From: Streptomyces sp. NBC_01788
GTDB taxonomy: Bacteria; Actinomycetota; Actinomycetes; Streptomycetales; Streptomycetaceae
NCBI RefSeq assembly: GCF_035917575.1
Contig: NZ_CP109090.1
Coordinates: forward strand, 682,001-746,000
DNA: 64,000 bases
Direction: 5' to 3'
The position numbers and the translations under genes were made by a program. Below, piece by piece: positions 28,304-37,099 of this stretch (position 1 is its first letter; every line of letters starts with the position of its first letter). The notes beneath the pieces were generated by a model, which was given only the letters and a program-made list of their open reading frames with translations, was not told the origin of the DNA and searched no databases.

Positions 28304-28317
28304 TGGCAGTCCTCGTG

Positions 28318-29727
28318 ATGCGTGCTCTGCTCTCCGGTCCGGCGGTACTCGCCGTGGACACGGTGCGCCGGGCGACGGAGGGAGACCTCGCGGCGGCGCG
28401 GGCGCAGATGGGGTTCTCCCTCGCCTGGCACATCGTCGTGGCCTGTCTCGGGGTCGGGCTGCCGGTGCTGACCCTGCTCGCGGAGTGGTACGGCATCCGC
28501 ACCGGGAATCCGGCACACCGGCTGCTCGCCCGCCGGTGGGCGCGCGCCATGGGCGTGCTGTTCGCGGTGGGCGCCGTCTCCGGGACCATCCTCAGCTTCG
28601 AGATGGGGCTGCTGTGGCCGGGGCTGATGGGCAGGTTCGGTCAGGTGATCGGGCTCCCGTTCGCCCTGGAGGGCATCGCCTTCTTCCTGGAGGCGATCTT
28701 CCTCGGGATCTACCTCTACGCCTGGGACCGGCTGTCGCCCCGCCGCCATCTGCTGACCGGCATCCCCATCGTCGTCGCGGGCACCGCGTCGGCGTTCTTC
28801 GTGGTGTGCGCCAACGCGTGGATGAACCAGCCACGCGGCTTCACCCTGCGCGACGGCAAGGTGGTGCACGTCGACCCGTGGGCGGCGATGCTCAACCCGG
28901 CCAGTCCCCCGCAGACCGTGCACATGATCCTCGCGGCCTTCATGGTGGCCTCGTTCCTGGCCGCCGCCGTGTACGCGGTGGCCCTGCTGCGCGGGCGCCG
29001 GGACGCCTACCACCGGGCCGGCTTCTTCATCCCGTTCACGCTCGGCGTGATCGTGGCCCCGTTCCAGATCGTCGTGGGCGACTGGGCGGCGCGCTTCCTG
29101 TCCCGCTACCAGCCGACCAAGCTCGCCGCGATCGAGGGCGTGTACCGCACCGGCTCCCACGTCCCGCTGACCATCGGCGGCATCGCGGGCGACAACCGGC
29201 TGAAGTACGGCCTGGAGGTCCCCGACGGGCTGTCCCTGCTGGTCGGCTACCGCCCCGGCACCGTCGTCCGGGGCCTGGACCGCGTACCGGTCGCCCTGCG
29301 TCCGCCGGTCACCGGTGTGCACTGGGCCTTCGACCTGATGGTCGCCATCGGCTTCTTCCTGCTGCTCATGGGCGTGTGGCTGCTGTGGCAGTGGTGGCAC
29401 CGCCGCCGCACCGGCGGCGATGAGCTGAGCATGCCCCGCGTGTTCCTGGCGCTCGCCGCCGTCGCCGGCCCGGCCGCCGTGGTGGCGCTGGAGTGCGGCT
29501 GGACCGTGACCGAACTGGGCCGCCAGCCGTGGATCGTGTGGGGCGTGATGAGTGTGCGGGACGCCGTCAACCCCGCCCCCGGACTGATGACCGGCCTGTG
29601 GCTGGTGCTGGTGGTGTACGCAGCCATGACCACGGCCACCGTGTACGTCCTGCGCCGCCTGGCCCGGCGCACCCCGGTGCCGCAGGCACCGCAGGAGGCG
29701 GACGTCACCGGCTACCCCGTCGTGTGA
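28318..29727 (+). CDS. cydA: Cytochrome bd-type quinol oxidase subunit I
   Basis: The predicted 469-residue polytopic membrane protein is the haem-bearing catalytic subunit of a terminal quinol oxidase working at low oxygen. The FSLAWHIVVACLGVG helix carries the conserved haem-ligand His, and GRQPWIVWGVM marks the quinol oxidase. The periplasmic Q-loop looks short, as in cyanide-insensitive (CIO-like) oxidases, and the protein is shorter than many CydA proteins. GTG 28315 immediately precedes ATG 28318 and either may be used; neither has a ribosome binding site. cydB follows after 40 bases. Confidence 0.92.
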   Translation: MRALLSGPAVLAVDTVRRATEGDLAAARAQMGFSLAWHIVVACLGVGLPVLTLLAEWYGIRTGNPAHRLLARRWARAMGVLFAVGAVSGTILSFEMGLLWPGLMGRFGQVIGLPFALEGIAFFLEAIFLGIYLYAWDRLSPRRHLLTGIPIVVAGTASAFFVVCANAWMNQPRGFTLRDGKVVHVDPWAAMLNPASPPQTVHMILAAFMVASFLAAAVYAVALLRGRRDAYHRAGFFIPFTLGVIVAPFQIVVGDWAARFLSRYQPTKLAAIEGVYRTGSHVPLTIGGIAGDNRLKYGLEVPDGLSLLVGYRPGTVVRGLDRVPVALRPPVTGVHWAFDLMVAIGFFLLLMGVWLLWQWWHRRRTGGDELSMPRVFLALAAVAGPAAVVALECGWTVTELGRQPWIVWGVMSVRDAVNPAPGLMTGLWLVLVVYAAMTTATVYVLRRLARRTPVPQAPQEADVTGYPVV

Positions 29728-29767
29728 GGCCCGCCTGGCCCCGCCGTACGCCCCCTTGGAGGTGACC

Positions 29768-30796
29768 GTGCTCGCGAACGCGGCGCTCGCCGTGATGTGG
29801 CTGGGCCTGACCTGCTACGCCCTGTTCGGCGGGGCGGACTTCGGCGCCGGGGTGTGGGACCTGCTGGCCGGCGGTGCCGAGCGGGGGCGGGCCCGGCGCG
29901 CGCTGATCGAGCACAGCATCGGGCCGGTGTGGGAGGCCAACCATGTGTGGCTGATCTTCGTGGTGGTGCTGCTGTGGTCGGCATTCTCCCCGGTGTTCGC
30001 CGCCGTGATGTCCACGCTGTACATCCCGCTGACCCTGGCGGCGCTCGGCATCATCGCGCGGGGCGCCGCCTTCGCCTTCCGCAAGGCCAGTACCGAGCTG
30101 TGGCAGCAGCGGCTGTTCGGGGCGTGCTTCGCGCTGTCCTCGCTGCTCACGCCCTTCTTCCTCGGCACGGTCGCCGGTGGTGTGGCCTCCGGGCGCGTGC
30201 CGCCGGGGCTCGCGGCGGGCGATGTGATCACCGGCTGGCTCAATCCGACGTCGGTGCTGGGCGGGGTGCTGGCGGTGGTGGCCTGTGCGCACCTGGCCGC
30301 GGTGTACCTGTGCGCCGACGCGGACCGCGAGGGCCGGCCGGAGCTGGCGGCGGCCTTCGCCCGCGACGCCGTACTCAGCGGGCTGGCCGCCGGAGTCGTG
30401 GCCCTCGCGGGGATCGCGGTGCTGCACGCGGACGCCCCGGCACTGTTCCACGGGCTGACCCACCGGGCGCTGCCGCTGGTGATCGTCAGCGCGGTGGCCG
30501 GGCTCGCCGGTCTCGGCCTGCTGTCCCGGCGGCGTTTCGTGGCCGCCCGCGGGGCCGCCGCCCTGGCGGTCGCGGCGATCCTGTGGGCGTGGGGCGCGGC
30601 CCAGTACCCGGCCATGCTGGTCGGCACCACCACCGTCGCGCAGGCCGCGGCGAACTCCTCCGTGCTGACGGCGGTCCTGGTGTCGCTGGGCGTCGGCGCG
30701 GTGCTCCTGGTCCCCTCGCTGTGGCTGCTGTACGCCACCTTCCAGCGCGGGCCGGCGGGCCCTCGTAGCGGTGAGCGGAGGATGAGCGGAGGGTGA
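29768..30796 (+). CDS. cydB: Cytochrome bd-type quinol oxidase subunit II
   Basis: The predicted 342-residue membrane protein partners CydA. It has an N-terminal LTCYALFGGADFGAGVWDLL segment and VWEANHVWLIFVVVLLWSAF, both diagnostic of CydB/AppB/CioB. About eight to nine hydrophobic helices are visible. GTG 29768 was chosen over an in-frame TTG at 29756 because GGAGGTGA at 29758-29765, a near-perfect Shine-Dalgarno sequence, lies between them. No cydCD transporter genes follow; those would have to be elsewhere. Confidence 0.93.
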   Translation: MLANAALAVMWLGLTCYALFGGADFGAGVWDLLAGGAERGRARRALIEHSIGPVWEANHVWLIFVVVLLWSAFSPVFAAVMSTLYIPLTLAALGIIARGAAFAFRKASTELWQQRLFGACFALSSLLTPFFLGTVAGGVASGRVPPGLAAGDVITGWLNPTSVLGGVLAVVACAHLAAVYLCADADREGRPELAAAFARDAVLSGLAAGVVALAGIAVLHADAPALFHGLTHRALPLVIVSAVAGLAGLGLLSRRRFVAARGAAALAVAAILWAWGAAQYPAMLVGTTTVAQAAANSSVLTAVLVSLGVGAVLLVPSLWLLYATFQRGPAGPRSGERRMSGG

Positions 30797-30922
30797 CGAG
30801 CCGTCCCCGCGCGTGAGGACGGTGAGAAGTCGCCTCCGCCGAGGTGCCCGGGGGATCCGCAGCGGCTGAAATGGGGAGGAGGCACATGCGGGGAACCCAT
30901 CGCCGGCGAGGAGCTTCGGGTC

Positions 30923-31375
30923 ATGACCAAAGCGATAAAACTGCTGACCGCCCTCCCCCAGAAACAACGCGAGCGCCTGATGGAGGTCGCGCGTGAAGTC
31001 TCCTTCCCCGAGGACACGAGGATCTTCGAGGCGGGAGGCACGGCCGACCGCTTCTGGGTCATCCGCTCCGGCGCCGTGCACCTGTCCCAGCAGGTGACGC
31101 CCACCCGCCGGGTGACGGTGGCGTCCCTCGGCGCGGGCGACCTGCTCGGCTGGTCCTGGCTGTTCCCGCCGTACCAGTGGGACTTCGGGGCGTCGGCGTT
31201 CAGCCAGGTCCGCGCCTACGAGTTCGACGCCTCGGCGGTCCTCGCGCTGTCCGTGGAGGATCCGCTGCTCGGGCTGTCGCTGGTGCGGACCGTCGCCGAG
31301 GTCCTCGCCCACCGGCTGGAGCTGACCCGGGGCAAGCTCCTGGAGCAGTACACCATCCCCCGGCGCACCCACTGA
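30923..31375 (+). CDS. Cyclic nucleotide-binding-domain protein without HTH
   Basis: The 150-residue protein consists of a single CNB/Crp-type beta-barrel (RIFEAGGTADRFWVIRSGAV, then LGAGDLLGWSW) and a C-terminal helix. The DNA-binding helix-turn-helix of Crp/Fnr is absent and there is no cysteine cluster for oxygen sensing. GAGGAG precedes the ATG. It lies 126 bases downstream of cydB in the same direction and may be co-expressed. It could bind a nucleotide or act through a partner; the ligand is unknown. Confidence 0.8.
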   Translation: MTKAIKLLTALPQKQRERLMEVAREVSFPEDTRIFEAGGTADRFWVIRSGAVHLSQQVTPTRRVTVASLGAGDLLGWSWLFPPYQWDFGASAFSQVRAYEFDASAVLALSVEDPLLGLSLVRTVAEVLAHRLELTRGKLLEQYTIPRRTH

Positions 31376-31395
31376 CCCGTCGTCCGGTGGGTCAG
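31372..31395. terminator. Short stem-loop between convergent genes
   Basis: CTGACCC (31372-31378) and GGGTCAG (31389-31395) pair perfectly with a 10-base loop. The stem contains the stop codons of both the CNB gene and the MFS gene. Confidence 0.5.
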
Positions 31396-32699
31396 ATCCG
31401 GTAGCGGCGCAGCGCGGGGACGGCCGCCGCCAGGCCCAGCATCAGGGCGACCACCAGCAGGCCGCCGCCGGCCACCGCCACGCGCGGGCCGAAGGCCGAG
31501 CCGGCCGTGCCGTGCAGGACGTCCGCCAGGCGCGGACCGCCCGCGACGACGACCGTGAACACGCCCTGCATACGGCCGCGCATCTCGTCGGTGGCGGCGG
31601 ACAGCAGGATGGCGCCCCGGAACACCATGGAGACCATGTCGGCGACTCCGGCGGCCGCCAGGAACACCACCGCGAACCACAGGCTGCGGCTCAGACCGAA
31701 CCCGGTGACGGCCGCTCCCCAGGCGGTGACCGCGCCGATCACCATCCAGCCGTGCCGGCGCGCCCGGGAGAAGGCGCCGGAGAACAGCCCGCCGACCACG
31801 GCGCCCACCGGGATGGCCGCGAACAGCAGGCCGAGCGCGTGCCCTTGCCCGTAGGAGGCGTACGTCTCGGCGGCGAGCTGCGGGAACAGCGCGCGGGGCA
31901 TGCCGAAGACCATGGCGATGATGTCGGCGAGGAACGACAGCAGCAGCACCTTGTGCCCGGAGATGTAGCGGAAGCCGTCGGCTATCTCCCGCAGCCCCGC
32001 GCGGCGCACGGCGGTTCCGGCCAGGGGCGGCAGCGCGGGCAGGCGCCACACCGCCCACACGGTGACGCACAGCGCCACGGCGTCGATCAGGTACAGCTCG
32101 GGCAGCCCGATGACGGGGATGAGCGCGCCGGCCAGCAGCGGGCCCACCACCAGGCCGGTCTGCATGACGGTCGACCCGAGGGCGTTGGCGGCGGGCAGTT
32201 CCCCGGCCGGGACCAGCCGGGCTATGGAGGCGTTGCGGGCCGGGGAGTTCAGCCCGAAGAAGGCCTGCTGCACGGCGAGCAGCACCATCAGCACCACGAC
32301 CGAGTCGAGCCGGGCCGCGGCCTGCAACCAGAACAGCACCGAGGTGACGGCGATACCGCAGTTGGTGATCAGCAGCAGCTTGCGGCGGTCCACCGTGTCG
32401 GCCACCGCGCCGCCCCACAGCGCGAACACGACCATCGGGACCAGGCCCGCGAGGCTGGCGTAGCCGACCCAGGCCGAGGAGCCGGTGATGTCGTAGATCT
32501 GCTTGGGCACGGCGACGGCGGTGAGCTGGCTGCCGACCGCGGTCACGATGGTCGAGGACCACAGCCGGCGGAAGGCGGGGCGGCGCAGCGGCCGCGTGTC
32601 CATGGCCCAGCGGCGCCAGCCGCGCCGGACGGCTCTGGACGGGTCGGGAGCGTCGCTCTGCGGTGCGGTGCTGCTGCCGGTGCTCTCGCTGGTGTCCAC
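31392..32699 (-). CDS. MFS transporter
   Basis: The predicted 435-residue protein has about twelve hydrophobic helices and the MFS motif A-like GGAVADTVDRRKLL after helix 2. The topology resembles EntS/MFS_3-type efflux pumps, which export siderophores or drugs. GTG 32699 has GGAAG close upstream. It is followed, in the direction of transcription, by no same-strand gene; upstream is the TetR gene 39 bases away, so the two probably form one unit with the repressor first. Substrate unknown. Confidence 0.87.
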   Translation of the reverse strand: MDTSESTGSSTAPQSDAPDPSRAVRRGWRRWAMDTRPLRRPAFRRLWSSTIVTAVGSQLTAVAVPKQIYDITGSSAWVGYASLAGLVPMVVFALWGGAVADTVDRRKLLLITNCGIAVTSVLFWLQAAARLDSVVVLMVLLAVQQAFFGLNSPARNASIARLVPAGELPAANALGSTVMQTGLVVGPLLAGALIPVIGLPELYLIDAVALCVTVWAVWRLPALPPLAGTAVRRAGLREIADGFRYISGHKVLLLSFLADIIAMVFGMPRALFPQLAAETYASYGQGHALGLLFAAIPVGAVVGGLFSGAFSRARRHGWMVIGAVTAWGAAVTGFGLSRSLWFAVVFLAAAGVADMVSMVFRGAILLSAATDEMRGRMQGVFTVVVAGGPRLADVLHGTAGSAFGPRVAVAGGGLLVVALMLGLAAAVPALRRYRI

Positions 32700-32738
32700 G
32701 GGCTTCCTGGTTGCTCGTTACATCTATCGGTGCGGTGT

Positions 32739-33494
32739 TCAGTGTCGCAGCAGCGGCCGGGTCCCCGGACCCTCCGGATCCGGACCGCCTGCGCGCACGC
32801 GCTCCAGCCGGGCGGCCGCGCTGTCGAGGAGCATGTCGAGGGCGGTCGGGTAGGCGCTGGTGACCATGCGGGTGGCGAGCAGGGGCGCCGCCTCGGCGAT
32901 GCGCGGATGCGTGGTGGCGGGCAGCCGGGCGTAGGTCGAGTGCCACATCTCCTCGTCGGCGCGCAGGGCGGCGCTCGGCAGGGCCAGGGAGGCGGCGTCG
33001 AGCGCGGCGAAGGCGAGGGTCTGGTCGACGAAGGCGTGGTAGATCCGCACCGTGTCGGGCAGCGGGAAACCGGCACCGCGCAGCACGCCCAGGACGGCCT
33101 CGTCGGCGGCCAGCTCGTGGGTCCGGCCGGAGACGCGGTTGGCGGTGACCACCGCGGCCTGCGGATGCGCGGTGTACGCGGAGTGGATGCGCAGGCCCAC
33201 TTCGCGCAGGTCGGCCCGCCATCGCCCGGTGGGTTCCCAGCCGGCCAGCGCCCGGCCGATGAGGGCGTCCCCGATCGCGAGGGTGAGGTCGTCCATGCCG
33301 CGGAAGTAGCGGTAGAGGGTGCTCGGGTCGCAGTCGAGCGCCAGGCCGAGGCGGCGGGCGGTCAGCCCCACACTGCCGTGCTCCCGCAGCAGCCGCAGCG
33401 CGGTGTCGACGATCAGTGTCTCGGACAGCACGGTGCCGCTCCGGGTGGGGCGGCGGCGCCGTCGCTTCTCCTCGGGGACCACCGGTTTCGGCAT
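32739..33494 (-). CDS. TetR-family regulator
   Basis: The predicted product has 251 residues. The N-terminal helix-turn-helix (LGLALDCDPSTLYRYFRGM) sits after a basic RRRRR stretch, and the C-terminal half resembles the TetR_C ligand domain of tetracycline-repressor-like proteins. ATG 33494 is preceded by GAGGAGG, a better start than the GTG at 33515. It is co-directional with the MFS gene, which it likely controls. Direct GACCTTA repeats at 33519 and 33539 in the divergent promoter region may be part of its operator. Confidence 0.88.
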   Translation of the reverse strand: MPKPVVPEEKRRRRRPTRSGTVLSETLIVDTALRLLREHGSVGLTARRLGLALDCDPSTLYRYFRGMDDLTLAIGDALIGRALAGWEPTGRWRADLREVGLRIHSAYTAHPQAAVVTANRVSGRTHELAADEAVLGVLRGAGFPLPDTVRIYHAFVDQTLAFAALDAASLALPSAALRADEEMWHSTYARLPATTHPRIAEAAPLLATRMVTSAYPTALDMLLDSAAARLERVRAGGPDPEGPGTRPLLRH

Positions 33495-33518
33495 CCCGAC
33501 CTCCTCGGACTCCACGCC

Positions 33519-33545
33519 GACCTTATGCCAACGCCATTGACCTTA
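33519..33545. promoter_or_regulatory. Repeated GACCTTA in divergent promoter
   Basis: GACCTTA occurs at 33519-33525 and 33539-33545, 20 bases apart, in the intergenic region between the TetR gene and the saccharopine dehydrogenase-like gene. The second copy overlaps the TTGACC -35 box of the rightward promoter. Confidence 0.35.
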
Positions 33546-33566
33546 CGTGCCGCGCGGCGATGTTAT
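33537..33566 (+). promoter_or_regulatory. Candidate housekeeping promoter
   Basis: TTGACC (33537-33542), an 18-base spacer and TGTTAT (33561-33566) resemble an HrdB-type promoter about 40 bases upstream of the ATG at 33606. Confidence 0.45.
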
Positions 33567-33605
33567 CGACGCTCAGCGAAGAAAAGCCGAGAGGGAGTCC
33601 AGGTC

Positions 33606-34820
33606 ATGCGTGTACTGCTCGTGGGTGCCGGTGGTGTGGGTACGGCGATCACCCGGATCGCGGCCCGTCGTCCGTTCCTTGAGTCGATGGTCGTCGCGGA
33701 CTACGACCGCGGGCGGGCCGAGTCCGCCGTGGCGGCCGTCGACGACGGCCGGTTCACCGCCGAGCGCGTCGACGCGAGCGACGAGGCGGCGGTTGCGGAC
33801 CTGCTCGCCCGGCACCGCTGCGACGTGCTGCTGAACGCGACCGACCCGCGCTTCGTGATGCCGCTGTTCCGCGCGGCCCGCACGGCCGGCGCCGGCTACC
33901 TCGACATGGCGATGTCCCTGTCCCGTCCGCACCCCGAGCAGCCGTACGAGGAGTGCGGGGTCATGCTGGGCGACGAGCAGTTCGCGCTGGCGGAGGACTG
34001 GGAGAAGGCCGGCGCGCTCGCGCTGGTCGGCATGGGGGTGGAGCCGGGCCTGTCCGACGTGTTCGCGCGGTACGCCGCCGACGAACTCTTCGACGAGATC
34101 GAGGAGATCGGCGTCCGCGACGGTGCGAACCTGACCGTCGACGGCTACGACTTCGCGCCGTCCTTCAGCATCTGGACCACCATCGAGGAGTGCCTGAACC
34201 CGCCGGTGGTCTACGAGGCCGGGCGCGGCTGGTTCACCACCGAGCCGTTCAGCGAGCCGGAGGTGTTCGACTTCCCCGAGGGCATCGGCGAGGTCGAGTG
34301 CGTGAACGTGGAGCACGAGGAGGTGCTGCTGGTCCCGCGCTGGGTCGACGCGCGGCGGGTGACCTTCAAGTACGGTCTGGGCCGCGAGTTCATCGACACC
34401 CTCAAGACACTGCACCTGCTGGGTCTGGACCGCACGGAGCCGGTCACCGTGCCGGGCCCGGACGGGCCGGTCGCCGTCTCGCCCCGGGACGTCGTCGCCG
34501 CCTGCCTGCCCGACCCGGCGACCCTGGGCGAGCGGATGCGCGGCAAGACCTGCGCGGGCACCTGGGTGCGCGGCACCCGGGACGGCGCGCCGCGCGAGGT
34601 GTACCTGTACCACGTGGTCGACAACGAGTGGTCCATGGCCGAGTACGGGTGCCAGGCGGTGGTGTGGCAGACGGCCGTCAATCCCGTTGTCGCCCTGGAA
34701 CTGCTGGCCACCGGCGCCTGGTCGGGAGCGGGCGTGCTGGGCCCCGAGGCGTTCCCGGCCCGCCCCTTCCTTGACCTGCTGACGGAGTACGGCTCCCCGT
34801 GGGGCATCCGCGAGCAGTGA
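33606..34820 (+). CDS. Saccharopine dehydrogenase-family protein
   Basis: The predicted product has 404 residues. The N-terminal NAD(P)-binding fold (MRVLLVGAGGVGTAITRIAA, then CDVLLNATDPRF) is followed by the C-terminal domain typical of saccharopine/homospermidine/carboxynorspermidine dehydrogenase-like enzymes (MGVEPGLSDVFARYAADELF). The frame is open for 2 kb upstream, but ATG 33606 directly starts the Rossmann fold and has a purine-rich leader. It is probably a polyamine or lysine-type oxidoreductase; the substrate cannot be inferred. Confidence 0.85.
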   Translation: MRVLLVGAGGVGTAITRIAARRPFLESMVVADYDRGRAESAVAAVDDGRFTAERVDASDEAAVADLLARHRCDVLLNATDPRFVMPLFRAARTAGAGYLDMAMSLSRPHPEQPYEECGVMLGDEQFALAEDWEKAGALALVGMGVEPGLSDVFARYAADELFDEIEEIGVRDGANLTVDGYDFAPSFSIWTTIEECLNPPVVYEAGRGWFTTEPFSEPEVFDFPEGIGEVECVNVEHEEVLLVPRWVDARRVTFKYGLGREFIDTLKTLHLLGLDRTEPVTVPGPDGPVAVSPRDVVAACLPDPATLGERMRGKTCAGTWVRGTRDGAPREVYLYHVVDNEWSMAEYGCQAVVWQTAVNPVVALELLATGAWSGAGVLGPEAFPARPFLDLLTEYGSPWGIREQ

Positions 34821-34845
34821 CCGGGTCCGGCGCCGGTCGGTAATG

Positions 34846-34880
34846 CCGGTCCCGCGCAGCGATCTGCTTCGCGGGACCGG
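34846..34880 (+). terminator. Stem-loop after the dehydrogenase gene
   Basis: CCGGTCCCGCG (34846-34856) pairs perfectly with CGCGGGACCGG (34870-34880), with a 13-base loop and no U-tract. It marks the border between ordinary chromosome and the defence island. The rest of 34881-35216 shows no gene, promoter or attachment site that could be supported. Confidence 0.65.
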
Positions 34881-35216
34881 CTCCGGCCCGGGGCGGCCGG
34901 ATCGAGTAAAACGCAGGAGCCGGCAGAAAACTCAGGTCATCTGTTCCGGGGAGAGCGAACGCCTTGGATGTCGTCTCCGGCGCTCGCGCCTGCGTGGACA
35001 CCGAGGCCGACGCCACACGGCGAGCCGGTCGAACTGGCGCCGACGACGCCAAGCAGTTGCCCGCCACTGTCACTGCCTGCGGCGGAGTCGCGCGATCGAG
35101 GGGCGGTCTCCATGAGACCGCCCCGGGTCGTTCCGTATCCTCCCGCCGCCCGGTGAAACCCCGCAGGTCAGACAGCAAAATCCTGCTGGAATATCAGATG
35201 TGCGTTGAAGCCCCCG

Positions 35217-36911
35217 CTACGCGGCCAGGTGACGGATTCCCGCCCGGCCCGGAGGCGCTCCTACGGCCTGGATCCCGACGACCTCGACGGCGACGCCCCA
35301 TGCCTCAAGCATCTTGGCCGTCTGTACGAGGGTGACTTGGGAGAACGGGAACAGCGTGTCGGCGGTGAGGTCGGTTCCGCTCTTCAGCAGGATCGCGAAG
35401 ACAACCGTGGACGGCCGGAAACCCTCCGGCAGGGCCCGGCCGGGCCGGGCCACGGCCACCTTCCGGGCGAACCCGTCCGCGGCCTGCGGCGAGTGCAGCA
35501 GGGTCTGCACGGCGACCACGGCCTGGCCGAACAGATGGCTCAGCGCGTCGGACCCCTTGGCCCGCTTCACCATGACCAGGACGTCGTCCGGGCTCAGCAG
35601 ATCGCAGATCTCCACGCCGTTGCCCCGGTGCAGCGCCGTCCGGACGTTGTCACGGTCGAAGCAGACGTACCCGGGCCGCAGGTCGGGCACCGACTCGTTG
35701 TACTTCCGCTCCGTGTCCCCGAGCACCCAGGCCGGAAGGTCGACCGAGGGCGTGCCGGTGATGAGCCGCTCAACCTGCGAACGGATCGCCTCCAAGTACG
35801 CCTCGCCGATCTCGTACCACTGCCCGTCCAGCACAAAGTACCGGCGGTCGCCGAGCGCAACCTCCGCTTCGATCCAGCGCAGCACGTGCGACGTCCAGAT
35901 GACGTCGTCCTTCGCTGCCCGGGGGTGCGAGTAGAGGGTGACCATGCCGTCCCGGAGCGCGGCGAAGCGCCTTCCCGGCCTGTGCACGCGTGCCCGGTTG
36001 AGGACGTACGCCAGGCTGAAGTCGTCGGTGAGGTGAGGCTCCGAGCGGTTGACCTTGGTGGCGAACGCCCGGGCGGCGGCGTAGTCGTCCCAGTGGTCGG
36101 ACGGGACGGCGACCGCGATACGTCCGTCCGGCTTCTCGCCGAGCATGTCGTCGAGCCGCTCCTCCAGCCGCGTGACGAGGTCGTCGTCCTTGATCGGGAC
36201 GATGTGCTCGACGAATTCCAGTGCCGGACTCGGAGCCTCGTCCCGGAGGACACGGGCGATGGCCCGGATGTCCGCGACCAGGTCCGCGGCGTCGACGCCG
36301 AGCCGCATCCGCAGGCCGGTACCGCCCTCGACGCTGGAGATCTTCGTACGGTTCTCCTGACCGATCGTGAGCTGCATCCCGTCCAACTGGCCGCCCAGCC
36401 GACGCACGATCTGCGCATGCTCATGGACGCCCAGGCTCCAGACCGGAGTGCCGCCGGGCACGAGGGTGATGTCGGTCCGTCCGCCGCCCGGCGTATGGGA
36501 GACCAGGTCGCGGATCTGAGCGGGGTCCACTCTGCGGATCACGAAACTCAGCCCGAACCGCCGGTCCTTGACGCGATCGGGCACCAGGCGGAATCCCTGG
36601 TCGTAGCCGATGGCGTACACCTCGCCGTCGACCGCGAGCATCAGCAGCCCGGCCGACCGGTTCACCGGCCGTGACACCTCGCACCCGGTCGTGCGGTTGA
36701 TCTCGCCGCACCAACTCGCGACCGACTGTTCGAAGCTGCCCGTGACCAGCAGTGCCGGAACCCTCAGCCGCTCCTGCGGGAAGTGCAGTTCCGCGTCGAC
36801 GTCTTCGAGCCGCTCGGGGGCGAGAACGTCGAACATCGCGTCGACCGTGGGAGCGACACCCGTGAGCCGGTACAGGGTGCGCTTGGAGGTGCTGGAGGTC
36901 CTGGTTGCCAT
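35217..36911 (-). CDS. DUF6119 / TIGR04141-family protein
   Basis: The predicted 564-residue soluble protein resembles the sporadically distributed TIGR04141/DUF6119 family. Seen features are GEVYAIGYDQGFRLVPD and RRFGLSFVIRRVDPAQIRDL in the first third, CFDRDNVRTALHRGNGVEIC in the middle, then KRAKGSDALSHLFGQAVVAV and a C-terminal FPFSQVTLVQTAKMLEAWGV. The ATG has GGAG seven bases upstream. It is divergent from the orphan methylase, with 188 bases between. Members occur patchily and often near restriction genes, so a defence role is inferred, not shown. Confidence 0.78.
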   Translation of the reverse strand: MATRTSSTSKRTLYRLTGVAPTVDAMFDVLAPERLEDVDAELHFPQERLRVPALLVTGSFEQSVASWCGEINRTTGCEVSRPVNRSAGLLMLAVDGEVYAIGYDQGFRLVPDRVKDRRFGLSFVIRRVDPAQIRDLVSHTPGGGRTDITLVPGGTPVWSLGVHEHAQIVRRLGGQLDGMQLTIGQENRTKISSVEGGTGLRMRLGVDAADLVADIRAIARVLRDEAPSPALEFVEHIVPIKDDDLVTRLEERLDDMLGEKPDGRIAVAVPSDHWDDYAAARAFATKVNRSEPHLTDDFSLAYVLNRARVHRPGRRFAALRDGMVTLYSHPRAAKDDVIWTSHVLRWIEAEVALGDRRYFVLDGQWYEIGEAYLEAIRSQVERLITGTPSVDLPAWVLGDTERKYNESVPDLRPGYVCFDRDNVRTALHRGNGVEICDLLSPDDVLVMVKRAKGSDALSHLFGQAVVAVQTLLHSPQAADGFARKVAVARPGRALPEGFRPSTVVFAILLKSGTDLTADTLFPFSQVTLVQTAKMLEAWGVAVEVVGIQAVGAPPGRAGIRHLAA

Positions 36912-36981
36912 GGCGCCGCTCCATCCAAGGTGTTATGGGCAGGGGGAGGCCTGGGAGTCCCGAGGGAACCGGGAGGCCGAG

Positions 36982-37017
36982 TGAAAGCACATCCAGTAGA
37001 GCGGCAACTGAAAGCAC
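36982..37017. promoter_or_regulatory. Direct repeats TGAAAGCAC in divergent promoter
   Basis: TGAAAGCAC occurs at 36982-36990 and 37009-37017, and CACTTCAC (partly the inverse) at 37026-37033. A possible -10 TATAGA lies at 37049-37054. The repeats sit midway between the divergent DUF6119 and methylase genes and could be a shared operator. Confidence 0.35.
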
Positions 37018-37099
37018 TGTCAAACACTTCACGTCAGAAGGATGTCGGTATAGAGTGGCGCCGTCCAGCCCGCCCGCCCTACGTCACCGGCAGGAGCCC

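Noticed and set aside
31512..33605. Two-kilobase upstream extension of the saccharopine dehydrogenase-like frame
   Set aside because: It overlaps the MFS and TetR genes antisense; the Rossmann fold starts at the ATG at 33606.
34843..35335. Small plus-strand frames in the gap before DUF6119
   Set aside because: They are low in recognisable protein character, lack ribosome binding sites and overlap the DUF6119 3' end.
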